Assembly (NCBI GenBank): GCA_015657435.1
Contig: JADLKH010000004.1
Coordinates: 473,662 to 494,139 of the forward strand
Direction: 5' to 3'
From: Synergistales bacterium
GTDB lineage: Bacteria > Synergistota > Synergistia > Synergistales > 79-D21
DNA: 20,478 nucleotides
The translations under genes were made by a program, and so were the position numbers. Positions 15,069-20,478 of the stretch are shown piece by piece (position 1 is the first letter of the stretch; each line of letters starts with the position of its first letter). The notes beneath the pieces were generated by a model, which saw nothing but the letters and a program-made list of their open reading frames with translations, was not told the origin of the DNA and did no database searches.

Positions 15069-16142
15069 TCAATTGAAGTCGCTTCCGGGCAGGGTGAAGC
15101 GAAACCCTTCGTCAAAGAGCGCAAGGCAGGCGTCGACGACGTCGGCGTCAAAGCGTTTCGCGCGGTTCGACCGGATTTCGTCAAGGGCGATCCGGGATCC
15201 GAGGGCCGGCCTGTAGGGGCGATCGGCCGAGATTGCCTCGACCACGTCCGCTACGGCGATGATGCGTGCCTCGATCAGGATCTCCTCTCCCCTGAGCCCA
15301 TCCGGGTAGCCCGAACCGTCGATCCGCTCGTGGTGCTGCAGGACGGTTTTCGCCAGCGGCCAGGGGAAATCGACCTGTTCCAGGATTTCGTACCCGCTCC
15401 GGCTGTGGGTTTCGAGCAGGTTTTTCTCGATCCCCGTCAGGGCCTGGGGCTTGGTCAGGATCTCCGCCGGGATCGAGATCTTGCCGATGTCGTGGACGAG
15501 CGAGGTCAGGTAGATCCTGTGGCAGAAGGCCTCGTCGAGGCCGAGGCGTACACCGATGGCTTTTGCCAGCTGGGCGACCTTCTTCTGGTGTCCCACCGTG
15601 TAGGGGTCCCTTTTTTCGATCGTGGTCGAGAGCAGGCCGATCGTCTGTTCCAGGAGCCGATCCAGCTTTCCGACACTGTCCGACAGCGCTTCCGCGGCTC
15701 TGCAAAGCTCTTTTTCCGTCTCCTTCTGCCGGCTGATGTCGCGATAAATCCAGAAAGAACCCCGGTCGGAAGCCTCGATGTTGAGAGGGACCCCCATGAT
15801 GGAGACGAAAATGAGCGAGCCGTCCTTGCGGGCGCGGGGGGCCTCGGCAAGGATCCGGTCCTTTTCGAGGATGCCCGACCAGAGGGATCCCGAGTGAAGG
15901 GCCATTTGGGGGGTTCGGATGACGAGGTCGTCAAGCGGGCGCCCCAGGATTTCGTCTTCTTCGTAGCCGAAAATGCGGCAGAATTCGGTGTTCACCATCC
16001 TGACGACGCGCTTCGAGTCGCAGAGGACGGTTCCCTCCGGCAGCGTTTCGAACAAACGGCCGAACAAGCCGGTTTCCTTTTGCCGTGTCTTTTCCGTCGT
16101 GCCCAGGAGAATCGCCTCCGTTGAACCTCTTGATGGGAACAC
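15069..16142 (-). CDS. PAS/HD-GYP protein, probable cyclic-di-GMP phosphodiesterase
   Basis: This 357-residue cytoplasmic signalling protein probably degrades cyclic di-GMP. A PAS domain (about 28-140) includes FETLPEGTVLCDSKRVVRMVN and the PAC-like end WIYRDISRQKETEKE. A short coiled linker leads to a complete HD-GYP domain: H185, the HDIGK metal motif (217-221), HHERIDGSGYPDGLRG (270-285) and IIAVADVVEAI. No receiver or membrane domain is present, so the PAS domain is the input. The longest reading starts at GTG 16142, only 5 bases after a good -10 box. An in-frame CTG at 16106, 8 bases after GGAGG, is an alternative start losing 12 residues. It probably heads a unit with the next two minus-strand genes. 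Confidence 0.88.
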   Translation of the reverse strand: MFPSRGSTEAILLGTTEKTRQKETGLFGRLFETLPEGTVLCDSKRVVRMVNTEFCRIFGYEEDEILGRPLDDLVIRTPQMALHSGSLWSGILEKDRILAEAPRARKDGSLIFVSIMGVPLNIEASDRGSFWIYRDISRQKETEKELCRAAEALSDSVGKLDRLLEQTIGLLSTTIEKRDPYTVGHQKKVAQLAKAIGVRLGLDEAFCHRIYLTSLVHDIGKISIPAEILTKPQALTGIEKNLLETHSRSGYEILEQVDFPWPLAKTVLQHHERIDGSGYPDGLRGEEILIEARIIAVADVVEAISADRPYRPALGSRIALDEIRSNRAKRFDADVVDACLALFDEGFRFTLPGSDFN

Positions 16143-16147
16143 CGTTC

Positions 16148-16176
16148 ATCTTAAGGCAACGTTCAACCGTTTGCAA
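16148..16176 (-). promoter_or_regulatory. Sigma70-type promoter for the HD-GYP gene
   Basis: On the minus strand, TTGCAA (16171-16176) and TAAGAT (16148-16153) are 17 bases apart. The predicted transcription start falls on or next to the GTG at 16142. Confidence 0.6.
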
Positions 16177-16205
16177 TTCACCGAGACAACGAGATGGGAA
16201 GGGAC

Positions 16206-16255
16206 AAAAAAACGGCGCGTCCCGGATCCCTTTGGGGATGAATCCGGTCGCGCCG
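16206..16255 (-). terminator. Rho-independent terminator after the 55-residue ORF
   Basis: Reading the minus strand, CGGCGCG pairs with CGCGCCG and CCGGAT with ATCCGG. Single-base mismatches separate the two stems, and a run of seven T (16206-16212) follows. It lies about 30 bases past the small ORF's stop and insulates it from the HD-GYP gene. Confidence 0.88.
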
Positions 16256-16285
16256 TGCGCTTTCCCGCCCGGGCAGGTTCGGCTT

Positions 16286-16453
16286 CTACCGATATCCCTC
16301 GAAGGGGCCCCGGAAGGCCATCCAGGACCAGGGGATGCCTCGACGGTGCTCAGCGGGTTTTTCCTGGAACTGCGCGAGCTCGTCCGCAAGGGTGTTCGCC
16401 GGAAGGTTCTCCGCTCTTCTCAATGCCTGGAATATCAGTTTTTCGTTCAACAT
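16286..16453 (-). CDS. Small unrecognised protein downstream of a branched-chain attenuator
   Basis: I do not recognise this 55-residue protein. It begins MLNEKLIFQALRRAENL, a likely amphipathic helix followed by a charged segment, and ends with an aromatic-rich tail, IPWSWMAFRGPFEGYR. It has no membrane segment and no cysteines. The ATG at 16453 has AAAGGGGAG about 6 bases upstream. A longer version would start at 16489 without a site. It is the only open frame between the leader terminator (16563) and the next terminator (16206-16255), so it would be expressed when the attenuator is read through, or from an unseen internal promoter. The coding call rests on its ribosome site and flanking signals, since the chain is short. 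Confidence 0.55.
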   Translation of the reverse strand: MLNEKLIFQALRRAENLPANTLADELAQFQEKPAEHRRGIPWSWMAFRGPFEGYR

Positions 16454-16562
16454 GGAACTCTCCCCTTTCCGTATGATCGTCTTATTCATCAGATTAGGCC
16501 GCCTGTTCCGTGCACTCGTCTCAACCTTTTCCGGTCCGGTTCCCTCGCCTCCCCTCGAAATG

Positions 16563-16599
16563 AAAAAAGGCCGGGACCCGAATTTTTCGGGTCCCGGCC
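16563..16599 (-). terminator. Intrinsic terminator of the leader RNA (attenuator)
   Basis: A perfect stem with 14-base arms (16569-16582 and 16586-16599) around a 3-base loop is followed on the minus strand by six T (16563-16568). It lies about 20 bases after the leader peptide stop, the usual position of an attenuator. The plus strand has no T run, so it acts on minus-strand transcription. Confidence 0.92.
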
Positions 16600-16620
16600 T
16601 GGGTTTGCGGTCAACGGCGC

Positions 16621-16713
16621 CTAAACGCCGGCCACCCCAGGAGGGGACCCGCGGCTAATAATCAGGGCTACGACTACGAGCAGTCCATTGTTCAAGGCGC
16701 TGAAGCCCTTCAT
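16621..16713 (-). CDS. Leader peptide with Leu/Val/Ile control codons
   Basis: This is a 30-codon ORF starting with ATG, preceded by AAGGAGG, and ending in TAG. Residues 11-19 read LLVVVALII, so eight of nine are branched-chain residues, as in the enterobacterial ilvL leader. The remainder, SRGSPPGVAGV, spans the region that can form the antiterminator. A ribosome slowed at the early Leu/Val codons would leave 16644-16651 free, while one reaching the stop would cover it. The peptide itself probably has no other function. It is too short to score by coding statistics, so the call rests on codon content plus promoter, ribosome site and terminator. Confidence 0.8.
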   Translation of the reverse strand: MKGFSALNNGLLVVVALIISRGSPPGVAGV

Positions 16714-16764
16714 GTGGCGTCTCCTCCTTCCGGGTCAAGCCCAAGGGTTTAATGAATTTTGGGA

Positions 16765-16793
16765 ATTGTACAGGACAGCGGCTTGCGTGTCAA
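16765..16793 (-). promoter_or_regulatory. Consensus sigma70 promoter of the leader RNA
   Basis: On the minus strand, TTGACA (16788-16793, perfect) and TACAAT (16765-16770, one mismatch) are separated by exactly 17 bases. The start would be near 16758. It is the best promoter match in the window, expected for a biosynthetic operon controlled mainly by attenuation. Confidence 0.85.
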
Positions 16794-16883
16794 GCTGAAT
16801 ACTGCATGCCGTTGATTTTGAAGATCCTGGAGGTTGCAGGGATCGACCGATGATGACAAGATGAACGCAAGGAGGTGTTGATT

Positions 16884-17759
16884 TTGAATTTTTCGTGGCT
16901 GTTCTGGTTTTTCATTTTGGCGAGCATGCTGACACCGGTGTTCCGGCAGAAACTCCTGGAATCGCAGAGGCGATCGGTCCTCATGAGGCTGGAGAAGAAG
17001 CGCGCTTCACGGGTGATCACCCTGATCCACCGGCAGGAAACGGTTTCCTTCCTGGGAATCCCGGTTTCGCGCTACATCAACGTGGACGATTCCGAGGAGA
17101 TTCTCCGGGCGATTCGGCTGACTCCGTCCGATCTTCCGATCGATCTGGTTCTCCATACTCCGGGCGGGCTTGTCCTGGCCGCGGAACAGATCGCCTGCGC
17201 CCTGATCCGGCATGAGGCTCCGGTGACGGTGTTCGTCCCCCATTACGCCATGTCGGGCGGAACGCTGCTCGCCCTGGCGGCCGACCGCATCGTCATGGAC
17301 CCGAACGCGGTGCTGGGGCCCGTCGATCCGCAGCTTGGACAGATGCCCGCCGCGTCCATCCTGAAGGTCCTGGAACAGAAGGACATCAACGAGATCGACG
17401 ACCAGACCCTCATCTTTGCCGACATTTCCCGAAAGGCGATCAGGCAGGTCCGGGAGACGGTCGTCACCATCACGACGGCCAACGGGATGGAAAAAGAGAA
17501 GGCCGAGGCCCTTGCGGACAAGCTGACCCTGGGGAACTGGACCCATGATTATCCGATCGGCGCCGAGGAAGCCGTCGAGATGGGGTTCCCGGCCGACACG
17601 AACATGCCCGAAGAAGTCTACGCGCTCATGATGCTCTACCCGCAGCAGGCGGCCATGAGGCCTTCCGTCATGTATATCCCGATGCCCTACGAGGGCCCGA
17701 AGGGACCTCGGAAGGCCCGAGGGCTGCTGGGCCTCTTCCGCGGGGGCGAGGACCGTTGA
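16884..17759 (+). CDS. Membrane-anchored ClpP-fold serine protease (SDH/SppA-like)
   Basis: This 291-residue protein belongs to the ClpP/crotonase-fold serine peptidases known as the SDH (serine dehydrogenase proteinase) family. An N-terminal hydrophobic anchor (about 2-20) is followed by a basic stretch and the protease domain. It carries the oxyanion loop HTPGG (91-95), the nucleophile S124 in HYAMSGGT, then AADRIVMDPNAVLGPVDPQLGQ, a typical family block. The active site probably sits at the inner membrane. The start is taken as TTG at 16884, 8 bases after AAGGAGG. An in-frame GTG at 16875 overlaps that site and is unlikely. Its stop overlaps the rhomboid start, so the two are co-translated. 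Targets are unknown. Confidence 0.85.
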   Translation: MNFSWLFWFFILASMLTPVFRQKLLESQRRSVLMRLEKKRASRVITLIHRQETVSFLGIPVSRYINVDDSEEILRAIRLTPSDLPIDLVLHTPGGLVLAAEQIACALIRHEAPVTVFVPHYAMSGGTLLALAADRIVMDPNAVLGPVDPQLGQMPAASILKVLEQKDINEIDDQTLIFADISRKAIRQVRETVVTITTANGMEKEKAEALADKLTLGNWTHDYPIGAEEAVEMGFPADTNMPEEVYALMMLYPQQAAMRPSVMYIPMPYEGPKGPRKARGLLGLFRGGEDR

Positions 17760-18463
17760 TCCCGATTGGAGACGATGTTCCCGGAGAACGCTTCCCGTTT
17801 CTGACCTATGTCCTGATCGGCCTGAATGTGCTGGTGTTCCTTTTCCAGATCAGCCTTCCCCAGGCGGAGCTTCGAGATCTGATCCTCACCTGGGGGGTCA
17901 CTCCCCGGGCCGTGATGGCCTGGAGCGAAGACCCACGGATCCTTTTGACCCTCTTCACAAGCCTATTCCTGCACGGCGGGTGGTTTCACCTCATCGGGAA
18001 CATGCTCTACCTCTGGATTTTCGGGAACAACGTGGAGGACCGGATGGGGCATGTGGGATTTTTGCTGTTCTACCTGCTTTGCGGACTGACCGCCAGCCTG
18101 GCGGAAGTGTTCCTCAAGCCGGGATCGGTTCTTCCGACGATCGGGGCCAGTGGGGCGATCGCCGGGGTGCTGGGCGCGTATTTCCTTCTTTACCCGAGGG
18201 CAAAGGTCATTCTGCTCGTTCCCGTGTTCCTGTTCTTTTTCTTCACCGTCCAGGTGCCTGCGGTGGTCGTGCTGGGACTTTGGTTCGTCATGCAGCTTTT
18301 CAGCGGGGTTTCGCAGCTCGGCATCGGCACGGAAAGCGGCGGTGTGGCCTATTGGGCGCACGCAGGGGGCTTCGTGGCGGGCATGGTCCTGATGCCCTTT
18401 TTCCGGTGCAGCCGAAGGTCCGCCCTGCGCTATGTCTATCAGTGCGACCGCCGGAAGAAATAA
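17756..18463 (+). CDS. Rhomboid-family intramembrane serine protease
   Basis: This 235-residue polytopic membrane protease cleaves transmembrane segments of other proteins. It shows the rhomboid signature FLHGGWFHLIGNMLYLWIFG (71-90), the catalytic serine S132 in GASG, and the catalytic histidine H202 in AHAGGFVAG, with six or so hydrophobic helices. The N-terminus IPIGDDVPGERFPFLTYVLI is typical of short bacterial rhomboids. The TTG start overlaps the stop of the preceding protease as TTGA, implying coupling. Pairing of a soluble-domain membrane protease with an intramembrane protease suggests stepwise cleavage of shared substrates, which is inference. The 3' end overlaps the opposing MFS gene by 25 bases. 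Confidence 0.92.
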   Translation: MIPIGDDVPGERFPFLTYVLIGLNVLVFLFQISLPQAELRDLILTWGVTPRAVMAWSEDPRILLTLFTSLFLHGGWFHLIGNMLYLWIFGNNVEDRMGHVGFLLFYLLCGLTASLAEVFLKPGSVLPTIGASGAIAGVLGAYFLLYPRAKVILLVPVFLFFFFTVQVPAVVVLGLWFVMQLFSGVSQLGIGTESGGVAYWAHAGGFVAGMVLMPFFRCSRRSALRYVYQCDRRKK

Positions 18464-19599
18464 CGGGGGTTCCAGAGCAGAAAGACGCCGAAGGAAGAGG
18501 CGAAAAGCGCGAGAGTGAGCGCCCGGAAAGCCCCGGCAGTCCCGAGAAGCCCGGCGAGGCTTCCAAGCAGGATCGGAACGATGAAGAAGCACGCTCCCAT
18601 CAAAAACCAGACGAGGGAGGCTACTCCGGCTCTGTGGCGGGGTTCGGCCACGTCTCCGATCAGCGCCATGTGCAGAGGGAAGCCGAACCCCATGGCGACT
18701 CCGAAGAGGATGCCGCAGAGGGCGTAGGCGACGTTCCCTTCCGAGAAGGAGGCGGCGAAGAGCCCCAGGGAAGTGACGGCGATCGCAGGGGCGGCCATCT
18801 GCCTGCGGGGGAGGACATCCAGGATTTTTCTCCCGCCGATGCGGACCAGAAGGCCGATCGTGGCGTTCGCCGTCAGAAAAAGGGAGGGGAGGAGCCCTCG
18901 CTCGGAGGCGACTCCCCCGATCGCCAAAAGACAGGCATCGGTCATCGAAAAGACGGTGACCGACGCGAGAAGGACCCTTATACCGGGTTTTTTCGCCAGA
19001 GCCGGCAGGCTGAGATCCCTTTCTCCGCCCTCCTTCTGCGGGATGTCGATCTCAGGGAGCCGCAGTCCGCAGGCAAGGGCGTAGAGGGTGAGCAGCGGAA
19101 CAAACCAGACATAGGATAGGGGCCAGCCCTTTTTGAGAAAAAAGTCCGCCAGTGGGACGAAAGTCACCAGGGGGACGATACCGCCGGCCGAGATCAGCGA
19201 AAAGGCGGAACCCCGGATCGAGTCGGGAATTCCCAGGGTCTGGTAGGTCGTCAGGGCGACGACGTAGAGGCCTGAACCGACGCCCATCAGGACCCGCCAG
19301 AAGATCAGCCACCGGAAACTCGGCCCGGTCAGGGCGAAGGCCGCGCTTCCGGCGAGACAGAGAACCGAACCGACCAGGAACGTTTTTCGGAAACCCAGCC
19401 GGACGACGACGTCCCCGGCGAAAGGCCGGCAGCAGGTTTGGGCCGCGTAGAAGGCGCCCATGATCCACCCGATCTGAGCCGGCGTGGCCATTCCCCTCAT
19501 CGCCAGGTAGATTCCCAGCAGGTAATAGACGTTCGAGAATCCGAAGATGGCGGTGTATCCCTCCGCCAACCCCAGGACCGTGCGGCCTTCCTTCGTCAT
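18439..19599 (-). CDS. MFS transporter
   Basis: This is a major facilitator superfamily transporter of 386 residues with about 12 hydrophobic helices. MFS features include GAFYAAQTCCRPFAGDVVVRLGFRK between helices 2 and 3, and the matching loop VRIGGRKILDVLPRR in the second half. RALTLALFASSFGVFLL forms the last helix. It resembles general small-solute or drug MFS proteins, and the substrate is unknown. The ATG at 19599 is preferred because AAGGAGAGG ends 5 bases before it; an in-frame ATG at 19617 would lie on that site. It has its own promoter and an inverted repeat farther upstream, so regulation by a dedicated factor is possible. The neighbouring response regulator is one candidate. Confidence 0.87.
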   Translation of the reverse strand: MTKEGRTVLGLAEGYTAIFGFSNVYYLLGIYLAMRGMATPAQIGWIMGAFYAAQTCCRPFAGDVVVRLGFRKTFLVGSVLCLAGSAAFALTGPSFRWLIFWRVLMGVGSGLYVVALTTYQTLGIPDSIRGSAFSLISAGGIVPLVTFVPLADFFLKKGWPLSYVWFVPLLTLYALACGLRLPEIDIPQKEGGERDLSLPALAKKPGIRVLLASVTVFSMTDACLLAIGGVASERGLLPSLFLTANATIGLLVRIGGRKILDVLPRRQMAAPAIAVTSLGLFAASFSEGNVAYALCGILFGVAMGFGFPLHMALIGDVAEPRHRAGVASLVWFLMGACFFIVPILLGSLAGLLGTAGAFRALTLALFASSFGVFLLWNPRYFFRRSH

Positions 19600-19631
19600 G
19601 AGGACCTCTCCTTGCATACATTGTCGGGTTC

Positions 19632-19660
19632 ATTCTATCGGATCGGCCTCCCCTTGTCTT
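19632..19660 (-). promoter_or_regulatory. Sigma70-type promoter for the MFS gene
   Basis: On the minus strand, AAGACA (19655-19660) and TAGAAT (19632-19637) have a 17-base spacer. The predicted start is near 19625, about 25 bases from the ATG. Confidence 0.55.
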
Positions 19661-19686
19661 GGTGGTCGCGGACGGAAAGGGGAATC

Positions 19687-19709
19687 GCTCCATTGGGACA
19701 CAATGGAGC
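19687..19709. promoter_or_regulatory. Perfect inverted repeat, candidate operator
   Basis: GCTCCATTG (19687-19695) and CAATGGAGC (19701-19709) are exact inverted repeats around a 5-base centre. The site sits 27 bases upstream of the MFS -35 box, at about -73 from the predicted start, a position suited to an activator. No T run follows on either strand, so a terminator is unlikely. Confidence 0.45.
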
Positions 19710-19801
19710 AATCTTGCGGGGAGCGTTCAAAACTGAGACTTAAGGGGCGTTTCGGGGAAGGAATGCGACGGAGGAGGGATCCTGCAGGGATCGGAGGGGG
19801 C

Positions 19802-20475
19802 TCAGGGGTCGATAAGCCCCTCTCGGATGGCGAGCCGGACCAGATCCGTCATCCGGTTGAGGCTCAGCTTTTTCAGCAGGTTGCATCGATGGGTCTCCAC
19901 GGTTTTATGGCTGATGCCGAGCTGCTTGGAAATCTCCCTGGGGGAGAGGCCGAGAGCCAGATGCCTAAACACCTGCTTTTCCCGGGGACTGAGGCGGGAT
20001 AGCGATCCCCCGTCCGTTTCGGGTCCTGGGCGGCGGGGGAGGGTGGACCGCCGGATATAGGAGTCGACGACCGGCCCCGCGATCCCGCGGAAAGGTAGGT
20101 CCGACCTTCGTTCACCGTGCGGATGGCGCGTAGGATCTCGCCGGGCTCGCAATCCTTCGTCAGATAGGCGTGAGCCCCGGCTTTCAGGATTTCGGCCGCG
20201 AGGTAGGCGTCATCGTGCATCGAGAGGGACACGATTTTCGGGGGGGTCGGCAGGCTGGAAAGGGCTCGGGCCGCTTCCACCCCGTTCATCCTCGGCATGG
20301 AGATATCCAGGATGACGAGGTCGGGGTTCGCCCGGCTGCAAAGGTCCACCGTGGCTACGCCGTCTTCGGTTTCCCCGATGACGACGATCTCGGGGGTTTC
20401 CGCGAAAATTCTCCGCAGCATCGTCCGGACGGATTTCTGGTCATCGGCGATCAAAATCCGGATGGTCAGGGTCAT
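19802..20475 (-). pseudogene. NarL/LuxR-type response regulator, split by a one-base frameshift
   Basis: The 5' part encodes a receiver domain: IRILIADDQ with acidic pair D11/D12, phospho-acceptor D57 in PDLVILDISMPRMNG, S85, and K107 in AYLTKD. After YLSAG the frame turns to nonsense and stops at 19873. A second frame carries the matching output domain: GPVVDSYIRR, a linker, then the LuxR helix-turn-helix LSPREKQVFRHLALGLSPREISKQL-to-KTVETHR, ending at 19802. Adding one base to the GGG at 20084-20086 would join them as YLSAGIAGPVV. Either this is a real inactivating deletion or a sequencing error in a short G run. If intact it would be a DNA-binding regulator of about 223 residues. Its sensor kinase is not in this window. 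Confidence 0.85.
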
Positions 20476-20478
20476 CGC

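Larger units (their letters stand above)
16563..16758 (-). ncRNA. Branched-chain amino acid leader/attenuator RNA (ilv/leu type)
   Basis: A transcript of about 195 bases runs from the promoter to the terminator. It contains a leader peptide with clustered Leu, Val and Ile codons and a strong terminator. Bases 16644-16651 (CGGGTCCC on the minus strand) are complementary over 8 bases to the terminator's first arm at 16588-16595 and could form an antiterminator. GCGCCT at 16695-16700 can also pair with AGGCGC around the leader stop (16617-16622), giving a possible early hairpin. These are the parts of classical translation-coupled attenuation, read by eye without folding energies. No ilv or leu gene follows in this window. 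Confidence 0.75.

Noticed and set aside
14628..16124. A 498-codon plus-strand open frame opposite the HD-GYP and HNH-like genes
   Set aside because: The minus-strand PAS and HD-GYP motifs are unambiguous, and this frame encodes no recognisable domain.
16563..16599. The strong hairpin read as a plain terminator for a plus-strand gene
   Set aside because: No plus-strand gene ends here and the T run exists only on the minus strand, right after the leader peptide.
17980..19119. A 379-codon plus-strand frame across the rhomboid and MFS genes
   Set aside because: It is polar and Gly/Arg/Glu-rich, in the wrong frame for the rhomboid and antisense to the MFS gene.
19710..19801. A short GATCC/GGATC inverted repeat as terminator of the response regulator gene
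   Set aside because: The stem is only about 5 bases and no T run follows. I see no convincing terminator in this stretch.

Overview
This is a GC-rich, tightly packed bacterial chromosomal window. A TamB/AsmA-like envelope protein, an ABC-2 exporter subunit, many strong Shine-Dalgarno sites and frequent TTG/GTG starts suggest a diderm (Gram-negative-type) bacterium. Synergistota or Desulfobacterota would fit, but the window has no marker gene that fixes the phylum. I see no tRNA, rRNA, CRISPR array, insertion sequence, prophage or origin.

Layout. Positions 1-6298 (+): an ABC-2 permease, serine hydroxymethyltransferase (glyA) with a downstream terminator, a 1116-residue TamB-like protein, and a small cupin. 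6295-8436: a divergent pair, a Fsr-like MFS exporter (-) and a DUF2156 protein (+). The latter is closed by a perfect 23-bp-arm hairpin that contains its stop codon. 8499-12158 (-): a packed unit read as EamA permease, Ski2-like helicase, DNA-3-methyladenine glycosylase I, beta-carbonic anhydrase. 12324-14361 (+): panB, a YqiA-like esterase and a UspA protein. 14365-16142 (-): a PAS/HD-GYP protein, a degenerate HNH protein and a membrane-anchored hypothetical.

16206-16793 (-) is the most unusual part. A consensus-like sigma70 promoter drives a 30-codon leader peptide rich in Leu, Val and Ile codons. An intrinsic terminator with a possible competing antiterminator follows, as in an ilv/leu attenuator. 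Downstream there is only a 55-residue unrecognised ORF with its own terminator, and no branched-chain biosynthesis gene.

16884-18463 (+): a ClpP-fold (SDH-type) membrane serine protease overlaps a rhomboid protease, probably a membrane-proteolysis unit. 18439-20475 (-): an MFS transporter and a NarL/LuxR response regulator split by an apparent one-base frameshift.

Main points to recheck: the orphan branched-chain attenuator, the stop-less EamA frame running about 1.1 kb into the helicase gene, the catalytically degenerate HNH protein, the frameshifted regulator, and the HD-GYP start that coincides with its predicted transcription start.
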